Of a stretch of DNA of 64,000 bases, positions 1 through 8,200 are shown piece after piece. The first letter of the stretch is position 1. The number at the start of each line of letters is the position of its first letter. The notes below the pieces were generated by a model that had not been told where the DNA came from, ran no database searches, and saw only the letters and a list, made by a program, of their open reading frames with translations. The position numbers were made by a program, and so were the translations under genes. Source of the DNA: Streptomyces sp. NBC_00878. GTDB taxonomy: Bacteria; Actinomycetota; Actinomycetes; Streptomycetales; Streptomycetaceae. The DNA lies in assembly GCF_026341515.1 (NCBI RefSeq), contig NZ_JAPEOK010000001.1, forward strand, positions 1,116,001 through 1,180,000, given 5' to 3'.

Positions 1-1
1 T

Positions 2-409
2 CATCATCCGGACCGTGTGCTCGTGCCTGGTGCCGAGATCGGCAGCGGTTCGCTCGGGCACGGGCTTCCGATCGCGGTCGGTACGACGCTGGGCCTGCGC
101 GCCCAAGGGCGGCACGACCCTCGGGTGTGGGTACTGGTCGGGGACGCCGAACTGGACGAGGGCAGCAACCACGAGGCGATCGCGTACGCCGGTCCGGCCG
201 GGCTCGACCGGCTCCACACCGTCGTGATCGACAACTCCTCCGCCAACTACGCGCTGCCCGGAGGGATCGCCGCACGCTTCGAGGCCGCGGGCTGGTCCAC
301 CGCGACCGTCGACGGACGGGACCACGACGCTCTGTACGCCGCCTTCACCGCGCCTCACCCGGGACGTCCGCGCGTCGTCGTCGCCCGGGTGGAGCCGAAA
401 GACGTCTGA
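2..409 (+). CDS. Transketolase, N-terminal (thiamine-diphosphate-binding) subunit, 3' part
   Basis: Partial gene; the 5' end lies outside the window and the frame is open from base 2. The visible part contains the thiamine diphosphate/Mg-binding signature of transketolases (GDAELDEGSNHEA, with the Asp and Asn expected to hold the cofactor), preceded by the G-S-L-G-H-G segment. It ends soon after, as expected for a stand-alone N-terminal half. The C-terminal half follows as a separate gene 114 bp downstream, so the two probably form a heteromeric enzyme transferring C2 units between sugar phosphates or related ketoses. The actual substrate cannot be told; split transketolases often sit in specialised sugar pathways. 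Confidence 0.88.
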   Translation, partial: HHPDRVLVPGAEIGSGSLGHGLPIAVGTTLGLRAQGRHDPRVWVLVGDAELDEGSNHEAIAYAGPAGLDRLHTVVIDNSSANYALPGGIAARFEAAGWSTATVDGRDHDALYAAFTAPHPGRPRVVVARVEPKDV

Positions 410-523
410 GCCGGTCAGTCCCACATCCACTCCGAGAACCGTCCCCGCAATCCAAACCAATCCGCCCCAATCTCATCCAATCCAACTCAGTCTCAGCCAG
501 TCCCACCACGGAGGAATTTCCCG

Positions 524-1438
524 ATGGACACCATGCGTGACCGCTTCGCCCCCGTCGTCTCGCGGCTGCTCGAAGAGGATCCGCGCGTCGCGGTCGTCCT
601 CGCCGAGATCGGCCTGGCCGGGTTCGAGGAGGCGCTGCAACGGCATCCGGACCGCGTGATCAACGTCGGTATCCGGGAGCAGCTGCTGGTCGGGGCGGCA
701 GCGGGGCTTGCGCTGACCGGGCTGCGGCCCGTGGTGCACACCTTCGCCAGCTTCCTCGTCGAGCGGCCCTTCGAACAGGTCAAGCTGGATCTCGGGCACC
801 AGGACGCGGGCGCGGTACTGGTCAGCGCCGCCGCGTCCTTCGACTGGCCCTCGGGCGGCTACACGCACATGGCACCCGGCGACGTCGCCCTGCTCGACAC
901 GCTCGACGGCTGGACGGTGCACGTCCCGGGCCACCCGGACGAGGCCGAGACGCTGCTGCGGCACGCCGTCGCGGCGGGCGACGACAAGGTCTACGTACGA
1001 CTGTCCGTGCAGTCGAACACCGAGGCCCTGGCCGTCGACGGCGCACGATTCCGCACGGTCCGCGAGGGGCGGACCGGGGTGGTCGTCGCGGTCGGGCCGA
1101 TGCTCGACGAGGTACTCGCCGCCACCGAGGGTCTCGACGTCACCGTGCTGTACGGGACGACCGTGCGCCCCTTCGACTCGGCCGCGCTGCGCCGGGCCAC
1201 TGAGGCGGCCGGCACCGATGTCGTCCTCGTCGAGCCCTACCTGGCCGGCACGTCGACGGCAGCCGCGAACGACGCCCTCACGGACCTGCCGCACCGCGTG
1301 CTCGGCCTCGGCGTCGGCCGCCGCGAACTGCGCCGCTACGGACAGATCGAGGAACATGTAGCCGCGCACGGATTGGACGCGGGGTCGCTGCGGGAGCGGA
1401 TCGGTGAGTTCCTGGGGAGGACGCGGGTCAGCGTGTAG
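524..1438 (+). CDS. Transketolase, C-terminal subunit
   Basis: A 304-residue protein matching the pyrimidine-binding and C-terminal domains of transketolase and DXS-type enzymes. The segment RVINVGIREQ contains the conserved Glu that activates thiamine diphosphate, and VVHTFASFLVERPFEQVK follows as in the family. The C-terminal domain begins around residue 180. The start ATG is preceded by GGAGGAA about 7 nt upstream; an in-frame ATG three codons later is a weaker alternative. With the preceding partial gene it makes a complete split transketolase. The 114-bp spacer is almost free of G and has CAATCC-like repeats. Confidence 0.9.
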   Translation: MDTMRDRFAPVVSRLLEEDPRVAVVLAEIGLAGFEEALQRHPDRVINVGIREQLLVGAAAGLALTGLRPVVHTFASFLVERPFEQVKLDLGHQDAGAVLVSAAASFDWPSGGYTHMAPGDVALLDTLDGWTVHVPGHPDEAETLLRHAVAAGDDKVYVRLSVQSNTEALAVDGARFRTVREGRTGVVVAVGPMLDEVLAATEGLDVTVLYGTTVRPFDSAALRRATEAAGTDVVLVEPYLAGTSTAAANDALTDLPHRVLGLGVGRRELRRYGQIEEHVAAHGLDAGSLRERIGEFLGRTRVSV

Positions 1439-1442
1439 CGGG

Positions 1443-2648
1443 TCAATTCTTTCCGCCGGTGCCAGTGCCGGTGCCAGTGCACGTCTGTCTGTCCCTTGGG
1501 CTGCTCCTTTGGCTGGTCCCTTGGCCGTTCTGTTGGCTGTTCTGTTGGCTGTTCTGTCGGCCGGCCCCTTGGAATTTCCCTCCGCCGGCACCCGTGGGTC
1601 GGCGTATCCCCGCCGCCCCGTGGGACAGCGACGCCGGTGCCTCGGCCCGTACCAGCCCCCGTATCGCGGGCACCGACAGCAGCGCCATCGCCACGACGAG
1701 GGTCATGGCGCCCGCCACGAGGAGGACGTGGTCCGCGCCGAGGGCCTCCGCGGCCTGGCCGGCGAGGGCCTGGCCGACCGGCATCATCGCCAGGGAGCCG
1801 GCGATGTCGTAGGCGTGGATGCGGTTGAGGGCATCGGGCGGGACCTGGGTCTGCACGCTGGTCGCCCACATGACGCCCCAGAACGACAGGCCCGCGCCCG
1901 CTGTCACCGCACCGGCCGCCATCACCGCCACTCCGAAGCCCGCTCCGACGGCGGCCGGGAAGCAGGCGAAGGAGGCCCATAGCCACGTGCGGGATCTGAA
2001 CTCCCGCCAGCCCTGGACGAGATCGGCACCGAAGCCGTTGCCACGGGCCCTGCCGTCGGCGCCGGCCGGAGGCAGCCGGAGCAGCAGGAGGCACAGGGCG
2101 CTCAGGGCGTATGTCGCGACGTGGGCCGCGAAGACGCCGCCGGGTGAGGCGAAGGCCACCAGCAGACCGGCGAGCGCGGGGCCCGCGAGCTGGGCCGTGG
2201 ACTCGGCGACCCGTATGGCACCGTTGGCCGCCTGGACATCGGTGGCGAGACGAGGCACCGTGCCGGCGACGCCGGGCTCGAAGATCGCGGTCGCCGCGCC
2301 ATGGACCGCGCCGATCACACAGATCTGCCAGAGCACCACGTGGCCGGTGAAGAACAACGCGGCGGCCACGGACTGGGTGCCCAGCCGGACCACATCGGCG
2401 CCGATCATCAGCAGCCGTGTGCTGAACCGGTCGGCGAAGACCCCACCGAAGATCACCAGACCCGCGAAGCAGGCGGCCGACGCGGCCATGGCCAGGCCGA
2501 CCGCCCCCACCCCATAGCCGTGCTGCAGCAGTCCCGCCGCCGGCGCCACCGGCAACATCGTGTCGCCCAGCTTGGCGACGGCCCGAGCGGTGAAGAACAG
2601 CCCGAAATCCCGCGACCAGGTCTTCCGGGTGCCGACGTCCGCGCTCAC
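1443..2648 (-). CDS. MFS transporter
   Basis: An integral membrane protein of the major facilitator superfamily, about 401 residues. It starts SADVGTRKTWSRDFGLFF and shows the MFS-type loop F-A-D-R-F-S-T-R-L-L-M-I between the second and third helices. It resembles the EntS/MFS_3 group of drug or siderophore exporters; the substrate is unknown. The chosen GTG (2648) removes 74 residues of Gly/Arg-rich sequence in an open frame that does not look coding. The last roughly 50 residues are a hydrophilic Gln/Asn/Ser/Gly/Thr tail encoded by short DNA repeats. It converges on the transketolase gene with a 4-bp gap. Confidence 0.82.
   Translation of the reverse strand: MSADVGTRKTWSRDFGLFFTARAVAKLGDTMLPVAPAAGLLQHGYGVGAVGLAMAASAACFAGLVIFGGVFADRFSTRLLMIGADVVRLGTQSVAAALFFTGHVVLWQICVIGAVHGAATAIFEPGVAGTVPRLATDVQAANGAIRVAESTAQLAGPALAGLLVAFASPGGVFAAHVATYALSALCLLLLRLPPAGADGRARGNGFGADLVQGWREFRSRTWLWASFACFPAAVGAGFGVAVMAAGAVTAGAGLSFWGVMWATSVQTQVPPDALNRIHAYDIAGSLAMMPVGQALAGQAAEALGADHVLLVAGAMTLVVAMALLSVPAIRGLVRAEAPASLSHGAAGIRRPTGAGGGKFQGAGRQNSQQNSQQNGQGTSQRSSPRDRQTCTGTGTGTGGKN
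1456..1562. repeat. Short tandem repeats encoding the MFS C-terminal tail
   Basis: Two simple repeats lie in the 3' end of the MFS gene. Bases 1527-1562 are three 12-bp units of GTTCTGTTGGCT (the third with substitutions). Bases 1456-1480 are two near-identical units of CGGTGCCAGTGC. They encode Gln/Asn/Ser and Thr/Gly runs and are probably a variable, functionally relaxed tail. Confidence 0.8.
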
Positions 2649-2902
2649 ATCACGGCGACCGGTCTCACCACCAGTTGCCTGGCGACCCGTCCCGCCGCCA
2701 CCGAGGTCACGGCCACCGGCGTCCGCTTCCTCTTTCCCCGGCGGCTCCCCGCCCGAGGAGAACCCGGCCCCGCCCATCCCCCTCATACCCTTCCCCCACC
2801 GATCGAGCCCTCGACGGGACCCCGGCGCCCCTCCGCACCGAGCTCCCCACCCGCCTTCGGAGCATGCCACGCGGCACTGACAACGCCCCTCAGCCGTCAG
2901 TG

Positions 2903-3262
2903 TCAGCCATCAGCCGGAAGACCCAATTCCGGGTAGGACTCCAGCAGTCGGGTCGGTGCCGCCTGCCGCCAGGAGTCCGCGAGGATGTCCCGCAACTCGT
3001 CCGCGTCCTCAAGGGCCGCGAGCCGCACACGCACCCAGGCGAAGCCTGCCTCATGGTCGGCGATCCAGAACTTCCCGGGCTCCGCCAGCACCAACTCGTC
3101 GCGCTCCTCCTTCGGGCAGCGCACGGCGATGGAGGTCTCGTCCTCGGGCAGCGTGGCGAACATCTTCTCCGCGACCCGGAAGGTGGGCATGCTCCAGGCG
3201 ATCTTCTCCGTCGTGTCCGGCAGAGAGAGGCAGATTCGGCGTACGTCTTCGGCATCCTGCAT
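2903..3262 (-). CDS. MmcQ/YjbR family DNA-binding protein
   Basis: A small (119-residue) protein of the MmcQ/YjbR family, recognised from LSLPDTTEKIAWSMPTFRV near the N-terminus, a central beta-rich segment with FWIADHEAGFAWVRV, and a C-terminal DELRDILADSWRQAAP. The family adopts a CyaY-like fold; its molecular role is not firmly established. The frame stays open to a TTG at 3292, but ATG at 3262 gives the usual family length. It is monocistronic or weakly linked to the MFS gene, and a block of imperfect repeats precedes it. Confidence 0.85.
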   Translation of the reverse strand: MQDAEDVRRICLSLPDTTEKIAWSMPTFRVAEKMFATLPEDETSIAVRCPKEERDELVLAEPGKFWIADHEAGFAWVRVRLAALEDADELRDILADSWRQAAPTRLLESYPELGLPADG

Positions 3263-3303
3263 GGAACGCACGGTAGCCAATGCCACTGACAATCACCTGC
3301 TTG

Positions 3304-3394
3304 GAGCAGGTTCGGTCAGCTGCTGAGGCCGCTTCAGTCAGCTACTGAGAGCAGGTTCGGACAGCTGCTGACAAACAAGTCGGTCAGCCGTTGA
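3304..3394. repeat. Four imperfect ~23-bp tandem repeats
   Basis: Units at 3304-3327, 3328-3348, 3349-3371 and 3372-3394 share the core GGTCAGCTGCTGA with variation (for example TCAGTCAGCTACTGA). The last unit runs into the 3' end and stop codon of the downstream-oriented GNAT gene. The block fills the gap between the GNAT stop and the YjbR start. No protein-coding or operator role can be assigned. Confidence 0.75.
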
Positions 3395-3935
3395 GAGCCG
3401 GCTCCGAACCCTCGGCCGCCCCCACGTACTTGTAGAAGATCGTCGTCGGACGAAGCACCCCGGCAGGCGTCCGCGCATAGTCGGGTATCACGCCCGCCCG
3501 GGTCCAGCCCGCCGACCGGTAGAGGGCCTCGGCCGGGCTGTCCGTCTCGGTGTCCAGGTTGAGTAGGGTCACGCCCGCCTCGACGGCCGCCCGTTCGGCC
3601 GTCGCGAGCAGCGAACGTCCGACTCCCCGTCCTCGCCCCTCCCGGTGCACCATCAGTTTCACCACCTCGGCGCGGTGCCGGCTGTTGGGCTTGTCCGGAA
3701 AGGCCAGGCTGACGGTGCCGACGACCCGGCCCTCCGCGTACGCGGCCCACACGGCGAGACCGCCCTCCGACAGTGCGGCGGCCCGCTCCCGCCACCAGTC
3801 GACGGCGGCGGCGCGATCGAGCGGGGCAAGGAAGCCGACCGACGCGCCCCCGTTGACGGTGTCGGCCAGCAGATCCGCCAACTCCTCGACGGATCGGAGC
3901 AGTCGATCGACCGTCAGCCGCACGACGGCGGTCAT
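3384..3935 (-). CDS. GNAT family N-acetyltransferase
   Basis: A 183-residue GNAT-fold acetyltransferase that would move an acetyl group from acetyl-CoA to an unknown amine. The acetyl-CoA pyrophosphate loop is visible as REGRGRGVGRSLL after the beta strand VVKLMVH, and the C-terminal ALYRSAGWTRAGVIPDYA is typical. ATG at 3935 is chosen because it overlaps the stop of the upstream XRE-cupin gene as ATGA, indicating translational coupling. The regulator and acetyltransferase therefore form a two-gene operon, and the regulator may control a small-molecule detoxification step. Confidence 0.9.
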   Translation of the reverse strand: MTAVVRLTVDRLLRSVEELADLLADTVNGGASVGFLAPLDRAAAVDWWRERAAALSEGGLAVWAAYAEGRVVGTVSLAFPDKPNSRHRAEVVKLMVHREGRGRGVGRSLLATAERAAVEAGVTLLNLDTETDSPAEALYRSAGWTRAGVIPDYARTPAGVLRPTTIFYKYVGAAEGSEPALNG

Positions 3936-4534
3936 GGCAGTACCACCGCCAGCGCATAACGCGCGTCCTGGGGGCCGGTGCACCGGAATCGCGTCGGCCC
4001 CCACACCCGCAACCGCAGACAGTCGCCCGCGTCGAGCGGATGAGCGGCGTCCTGGGCCGTGACTTCCAGCTGCCCGTCGAGCACCCAGATGTGCTGTTCG
4101 AGACCGGGCACGGGCGGCCGGTCGTATGCGATGTCGGCGCCCGGCGTGAGCCGCCCCTCGACGAGTTCACCGCGCAGCCCGGCATGCGGCGGGGACACGG
4201 AGCGGCGTACGAAACCGGAGGCCCTGTCCTCCCATACGACCTGGTCGGCGGCCCGTACCAACAGGGCGGGCGCCGCCTCGACCTCGCTGAGCAGCTGCGA
4301 CATGGAGCGGCCGTAGACGGCGCACAGGCGGTTCAGGAGCGAGGCCGTGGGGCTGATCTCCGCGCGTTCGGCCCGGGACAGGGTCGACCGGCTCACTCCG
4401 CTGCGCTCCGCCAACTCGCCCAAGGACCAGCCTCGTTCGGCCCGTAGCTCGGCCAGCCGCATCCCGAGCCGGACGTCGACGGGGTCGGGTCCGGTGCTAC
4501 CCGCGTCAGCATCGCCACTTTCACCGCGTCTCAT
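3932..4534 (-). CDS. XRE family transcriptional regulator with C-terminal cupin
   Basis: A 200-residue regulator. An N-terminal lambda-repressor-like helix-turn-helix spans about residues 22-80 (LGMRLAELRAERGWSLGELA, then SGVSRSTLSRAE). A C-terminal cupin barrel spans about residues 115-195 and probably senses a small ligand. It is the first gene of an operon with the GNAT gene (4-bp overlap). A perfect palindrome GGGAT-gct-ATCCC lies just upstream of its ATG and is a likely autoregulatory operator. Confidence 0.9.
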   Translation of the reverse strand: MRRGESGDADAGSTGPDPVDVRLGMRLAELRAERGWSLGELAERSGVSRSTLSRAERAEISPTASLLNRLCAVYGRSMSQLLSEVEAAPALLVRAADQVVWEDRASGFVRRSVSPPHAGLRGELVEGRLTPGADIAYDRPPVPGLEQHIWVLDGQLEVTAQDAAHPLDAGDCLRLRVWGPTRFRCTGPQDARYALAVVLP

Positions 4535-4538
4535 ATTC

Positions 4539-4551
4539 GGGATGCTATCCC
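4539..4551. promoter_or_regulatory. Palindrome upstream of the XRE-cupin gene (candidate operator)
   Basis: GGGAT-gct-ATCCC is a perfect 5-bp inverted repeat starting 5 bp before the ATG of the XRE-cupin gene, in an AT-rich island (ATATTC to the left, ATATAAG to the right). Position and symmetry fit a self-repression site overlapping the promoter or start. The binding itself is inferred. Confidence 0.5.
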
Positions 4552-4612
4552 ATATAAGAAACGCACCCGCCGCTGCCGACGCCCCGAGAGGTCAGCCCGC
4601 CAACCCGCGAGG

Positions 4613-5518
4613 TCAGCCCACCGGCGCGGCCTCCCCCAGCGCGTCCAGTACTGGCCGGATCAGTGGATGTTCCTCGGCGCCCCGGCGCACGGCGGCGAAG
4701 ACCCGGCGCGTGGGTGCGACCCCGTCGACGGGGCGCACGACCACGCCCGCGAGATCCATGCCATGCAGGGCGGAGCGCGGCACCAGGGCGACCCCCGCGT
4801 CCGCCGAAGCGAGCGCGACGACCGCTCGGAAGTCGTCCGAGGAGTGCTCCAGCCTGGGCTGGAATCCCGCGTGCTCGCAGGCCAGGACCACCACGTCGTG
4901 GCAGGGGTTTCCGGGGTACGGGCCGATCCACGGGTCCTTGGCCAGCTCGGCGAGCGGCACGTCCGTACGGTCGGCGAGGCGGTGGGTCACCGGCACGACG
5001 GCGTCGAACGGCTCGGCGTACAACGGGATGTGCGCGAGGCGGGGGTCGTCGGCGTCCGGGGCACCCCGGTACTCGACGGCGACCGCAACGTCGACCTGCC
5101 GGTCGAGCACCATCGGCAGGCTCGCGTCGCCCTCCGCGTCCTGGACGCGGAGACGGATGCCGGGCGCCGTCCGCGCGAGCCGGGCCACGGCGGGCGCGAC
5201 GACCAGGCCGATACCGGTCGCGAAGGAGGCGACGGTGACCGTGCCCGCCGAACCCGAGTCGTACGCGGCGAGCTCCGCCTCGGCCCGCTCCAGCTGGGCG
5301 AGGACGGCGTTGGTGTGGCTGAGCAGGATCTCGCCGGCCGGAGTCAGACGCACGCCCCTGGCGCTGCGCTCCACCAGGCGATGACCCGTCTCCTGCTCAA
5401 GGGCCGTCAGCTGCTGCGAGACCGCGGAGGGCGTGAGGTAGAGCGCGGCGGCAGCGGCCGTCACCGTGCGATGGTCCGCCACCGCACGGAGGATGTGAAG
5501 CCGCCGCGCCTCGATCAT
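4613..5518 (-). CDS. LysR family transcriptional regulator
   Basis: A 301-residue LysR-type regulator. The winged helix-turn-helix is at residues 1-60 (RRLHILRAVADHRTVTAAAA, then LTPSAVSQQLTALEQETGHR). The substrate-binding domain follows from about residue 90. It lies downstream of kbl-tdh in the same orientation with a 146-bp gap and could regulate threonine catabolism, but nothing in the sequence proves this. The inducer is unknown. Confidence 0.92.
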   Translation of the reverse strand: MIEARRLHILRAVADHRTVTAAAAALYLTPSAVSQQLTALEQETGHRLVERSARGVRLTPAGEILLSHTNAVLAQLERAEAELAAYDSGSAGTVTVASFATGIGLVVAPAVARLARTAPGIRLRVQDAEGDASLPMVLDRQVDVAVAVEYRGAPDADDPRLAHIPLYAEPFDAVVPVTHRLADRTDVPLAELAKDPWIGPYPGNPCHDVVVLACEHAGFQPRLEHSSDDFRAVVALASADAGVALVPRSALHGMDLAGVVVRPVDGVAPTRRVFAAVRRGAEEHPLIRPVLDALGEAAPVG

Positions 5519-5664
5519 GTGACCGATTCTCTCAGAGGTTCACTTTTCGCCCTGCCGTATCTCCCGCTCGCGCTCGATGGCGACTGCGCTCCGGCGCACA
5601 ACCCCTTCACACACCGGCGCGCACGCCGTGCACCATCAGCCCCCAGACACCCGCTCGTTCGCGC

Positions 5665-6879
5665 TCAGGCCTCCGCCTTCGATTCCGCCTCCAGCTCCGC
5701 CCGCGCCGCCACGAAGGCGTCCACGGCCCGGTTCACATCCTCCGTGGAGTGCGCGGCGGACAGCTGTACGCGGATCCGGGCCCGGTCCTGCGGTACCACG
5801 GGGTACGAGAAGCCGATCACGTACACACCACGCTCCAGGAGCAGCTCCGCCATGCGTCCGGCGACAGCGGCGTCACCGATCATGACCGGGGCGATGGCGT
5901 GGTCGCCGGGGAGGATGTCGAAGCCCTCCTCGGTCATCCGGGACCGGAACAGCGCGGTGTTCGCGGCGAGCCGCTCGCGCAGGTCGCCCGCCGACTCCAG
6001 CAGGTCGAGGACCTTGAGCGAGGCGGCGGCGATGACCGGGGCCAGGGTGTTCGAGAAGAGATACGGGCGTGAGCGCTGGCGCAGCAGGGCGACGATCTCC
6101 GCGCGGGCGGCGACGTAGCCGCCGGACGCGCCGCCGAGTGCCTTGCCGAGGGTGCCGGTGATGATGTCGACGCGGTCCATGACGCCGTGCAGCTCGGGGG
6201 TGCCGCGACCGCCGGGACCGACGAAGCCGACGGCGTGCGAGTCGTCGACCATGACCATGGCGTCGTAGCGGTCCGCGAGGTCGCAGATCTCGCGCAGCGG
6301 GGCCACGTAACCGTCCATGGAGAAGACGCCGTCGGTGACGACGAGCCTGCGACGGGCGCCCGCGGCCTCCTTCAACTGCCGTTCCAGATCCCCGAGGTCG
6401 CGGTTGGCGTAGCGGAGGCGGCGGGCCTTCGAGAGGCGGATGCCGTCGATGATCGACGCGTGGTTGAGGGCGTCGGAGATCACCGCGTCCTCCTCGCCGA
6501 GGAGGGTTTCGAAGACTCCGCCGTTGGCGTCGAAGCAGGAGGAGTAGAGGATCGTGTCCTCTTGGCCGAGGAAGGCTGAGAGGCGCTGTTCGAGCTCCTT
6601 GTGCACCTCCTGCGTACCGCAGATGAAGCGCACGGAGGCCATGCCGTAGCCCCAGCGGTCGAGGGCCTCGTGGGCGGCGGCGATGACCTCGGGGTGGTCG
6701 GCGAGACCGAGGTAGTTGTTCGCGCAGAAGTTGAGGACCTCACCGGGGCGGCCGCCCGCGGTGACGCTCACGGTCGCGGACTGCGGGGTGCCGATGACCC
6801 GCTCGGGCTTGTGCAGTCCGGCGGCGCGGATCTCGTCGAGGGTGACGCGGAGGTCATCGCGTACGGAGTCGAACATCAT
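5665..6879 (-). CDS. kbl: Glycine C-acetyltransferase (2-amino-3-ketobutyrate CoA ligase)
   Basis: A 404-residue pyridoxal-phosphate enzyme of the alpha-oxoamine synthase family. It cleaves 2-amino-3-ketobutyrate with CoA to glycine and acetyl-CoA. The cofactor lysine lies in [15 protein letters not shown], and [20 protein letters not shown] is the family's conserved aspartate/histidine block. It starts 6 bp after the tdh stop, so the two steps of threonine degradation are made from one transcript. Length agrees with bacterial Kbl (about 400). Confidence 0.96.
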   Translation of the reverse strand: MMFDSVRDDLRVTLDEIRAAGLHKPERVIGTPQSATVSVTAGGRPGEVLNFCANNYLGLADHPEVIAAAHEALDRWGYGMASVRFICGTQEVHKELEQRLSAFLGQEDTILYSSCFDANGGVFETLLGEEDAVISDALNHASIIDGIRLSKARRLRYANRDLGDLERQLKEAAGARRRLVVTDGVFSMDGYVAPLREICDLADRYDAMVMVDDSHAVGFVGPGGRGTPELHGVMDRVDIITGTLGKALGGASGGYVAARAEIVALLRQRSRPYLFSNTLAPVIAAASLKVLDLLESAGDLRERLAANTALFRSRMTEEGFDILPGDHAIAPVMIGDAAVAGRMAELLLERGVYVIGFSYPVVPQDRARIRVQLSAAHSTEDVNRAVDAFVAARAELEAESKAEA

Positions 6880-6885
6880 CAGTCC

Positions 6886-7914
6886 TTAGTGGGTCCAGTC
6901 GAGGATGACCTTGCCGCCGCGGCCGCTCGCCGCGTCGGCGAACGCCGCTTCGTAGTCGCGGTGGCCGTAGCGCCCGGTGATCACGGGGGCGAGGTCGAGG
7001 CCGCCTTCGAGGAGGACCGACATCGCGTACCACGTCTCGAACATCTCACGGCCGTAGATGCCCTTGATCGTGATCATGGAGGTGACGATCCTGGACCAGT
7101 CGACGGCGAACTCCTCGGACGGCAGTCCGAGCATGGCGATCTTTCCGCCGTGCGTCATGTTGGCCAGCATGTCGCGCATCGCGACGGGGTTGCCGGACAT
7201 CTCCAAGCCCACGTCGAAGCCCTCGCGGAGCCCGAGCGCGCGCTGCCCGTCGGTGATGGTCGACTCGGCGACGTTGAGGGCGAGGCTGACGCCGACCTTG
7301 CGGGCCAGTTCCAGGCGCTCTTCGCTGACGTCGGTGACGACGACGTGCCGGGCGCCGGCGTGCTTGGCTACGGCGGCGGCCATCAGGCCGATGGGACCCG
7401 CGCCGGTGATCAGTACGTCCTCTCCGACCAGCGGGAACGACAGCGCGGTGTGCACGGCGTTGCCGAACGGGTCGAAGATCGCGGCGACGTCGAGGTCGAC
7501 GGGGACGCGGTGCACCCACACGTTGGACGCGGGCAGCGCGACGTACTCGGCGAACGCGCCGTCGCGGCCGACGCCGAGCCCCACCGTGGCGCGGCACAGA
7601 TGGCGCCGCCCGGCCTGGCAGTTGCGGCACTTCCCGCAGACGAGGTGGCCCTCGCCGCTGACCCGGTCGCCCACGGCGATGTCGCCGACGTCCCGGCCCG
7701 TCTCCACGACCTCTCCCACGAACTCGTGGCCGACCACGAGCGGCGTCCTGATCGCCTGCTGCGCCCAGCCGTCCCAGCTGCGGATGTGCAGGTCGGTTCC
7801 GCATATCCCGGTCCTGAGGACCTTGATCAGCACGTCACCGGGGCCGACGACCGGCTCCGGTACGTCCATGAGCCGGAGTCCCGGTTCAGCCTTCTCCTTG
7901 ACCAGCGCCTTCAA
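6886..7914 (-). CDS. tdh: L-threonine 3-dehydrogenase
   Basis: A 342-residue zinc-dependent medium-chain dehydrogenase that oxidises L-threonine to 2-amino-3-ketobutyrate with NAD. Zinc ligands appear in [10 protein letters not shown] and [10 protein letters not shown], and the structural zinc cysteines in [15 protein letters not shown]. The nucleotide-binding motif is [20 protein letters not shown]. It is first in the tdh-kbl operon. The 286-bp upstream region has a long hairpin only 22 bp from the start and an AT-rich island at about 8099-8110. Confidence 0.96.
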   Translation of the reverse strand: MKALVKEKAEPGLRLMDVPEPVVGPGDVLIKVLRTGICGTDLHIRSWDGWAQQAIRTPLVVGHEFVGEVVETGRDVGDIAVGDRVSGEGHLVCGKCRNCQAGRRHLCRATVGLGVGRDGAFAEYVALPASNVWVHRVPVDLDVAAIFDPFGNAVHTALSFPLVGEDVLITGAGPIGLMAAAVAKHAGARHVVVTDVSEERLELARKVGVSLALNVAESTITDGQRALGLREGFDVGLEMSGNPVAMRDMLANMTHGGKIAMLGLPSEEFAVDWSRIVTSMITIKGIYGREMFETWYAMSVLLEGGLDLAPVITGRYGHRDYEAAFADAASGRGGKVILDWTH

Positions 7915-7936
7915 CTCGGCTCCCGGGTACGAGGGT

Positions 7937-7974
7937 TCCGGGCCGGGGCATGCCGAAGCAGGCCCTGGCCCGGA
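7937..7974 (-). terminator. Hairpin between the oxidoreductase gene and tdh (terminator or leader structure)
   Basis: TCCGGGCCGGGGC (7937-7949) pairs with GCCCTGGCCCGGA (7962-7974), a 13-bp stem with one mismatch and a 12-nt loop. It lies downstream of the Gfo/Idh/MocA gene but only 22 bp before tdh. It may therefore either terminate upstream transcription or be an attenuator in the tdh leader. No T-run follows. Confidence 0.45.
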
Positions 7975-8200
7975 GTGAGGGGTGACGCACGGCAGGGCAT
8001 GGCGGGGGGAGCCATGTGGGAGCGCCTCTCAGCGGCTGCGGCGCTCCCCTGCCGACGCGGAGAAATCTGCCGTACGGCGGCGCTCCGGTCCATCGAGGTT
8101 TTCTTAAGCTCCGCCGCAGCTTTCCTTCACACCTCGCTCCCCGTCCGCCCACTCCAGGAACTCATTGGCGTGCCTGGCCTCTCCAATTCCCTCGCCCCCG

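Noticed and set aside
5533..5548. GGTTCACTTTTCGCC upstream of the LysR gene as a PHO box
   Set aside because: Only one half-unit resembles GTTCACC; no second 11-nt repeat follows.
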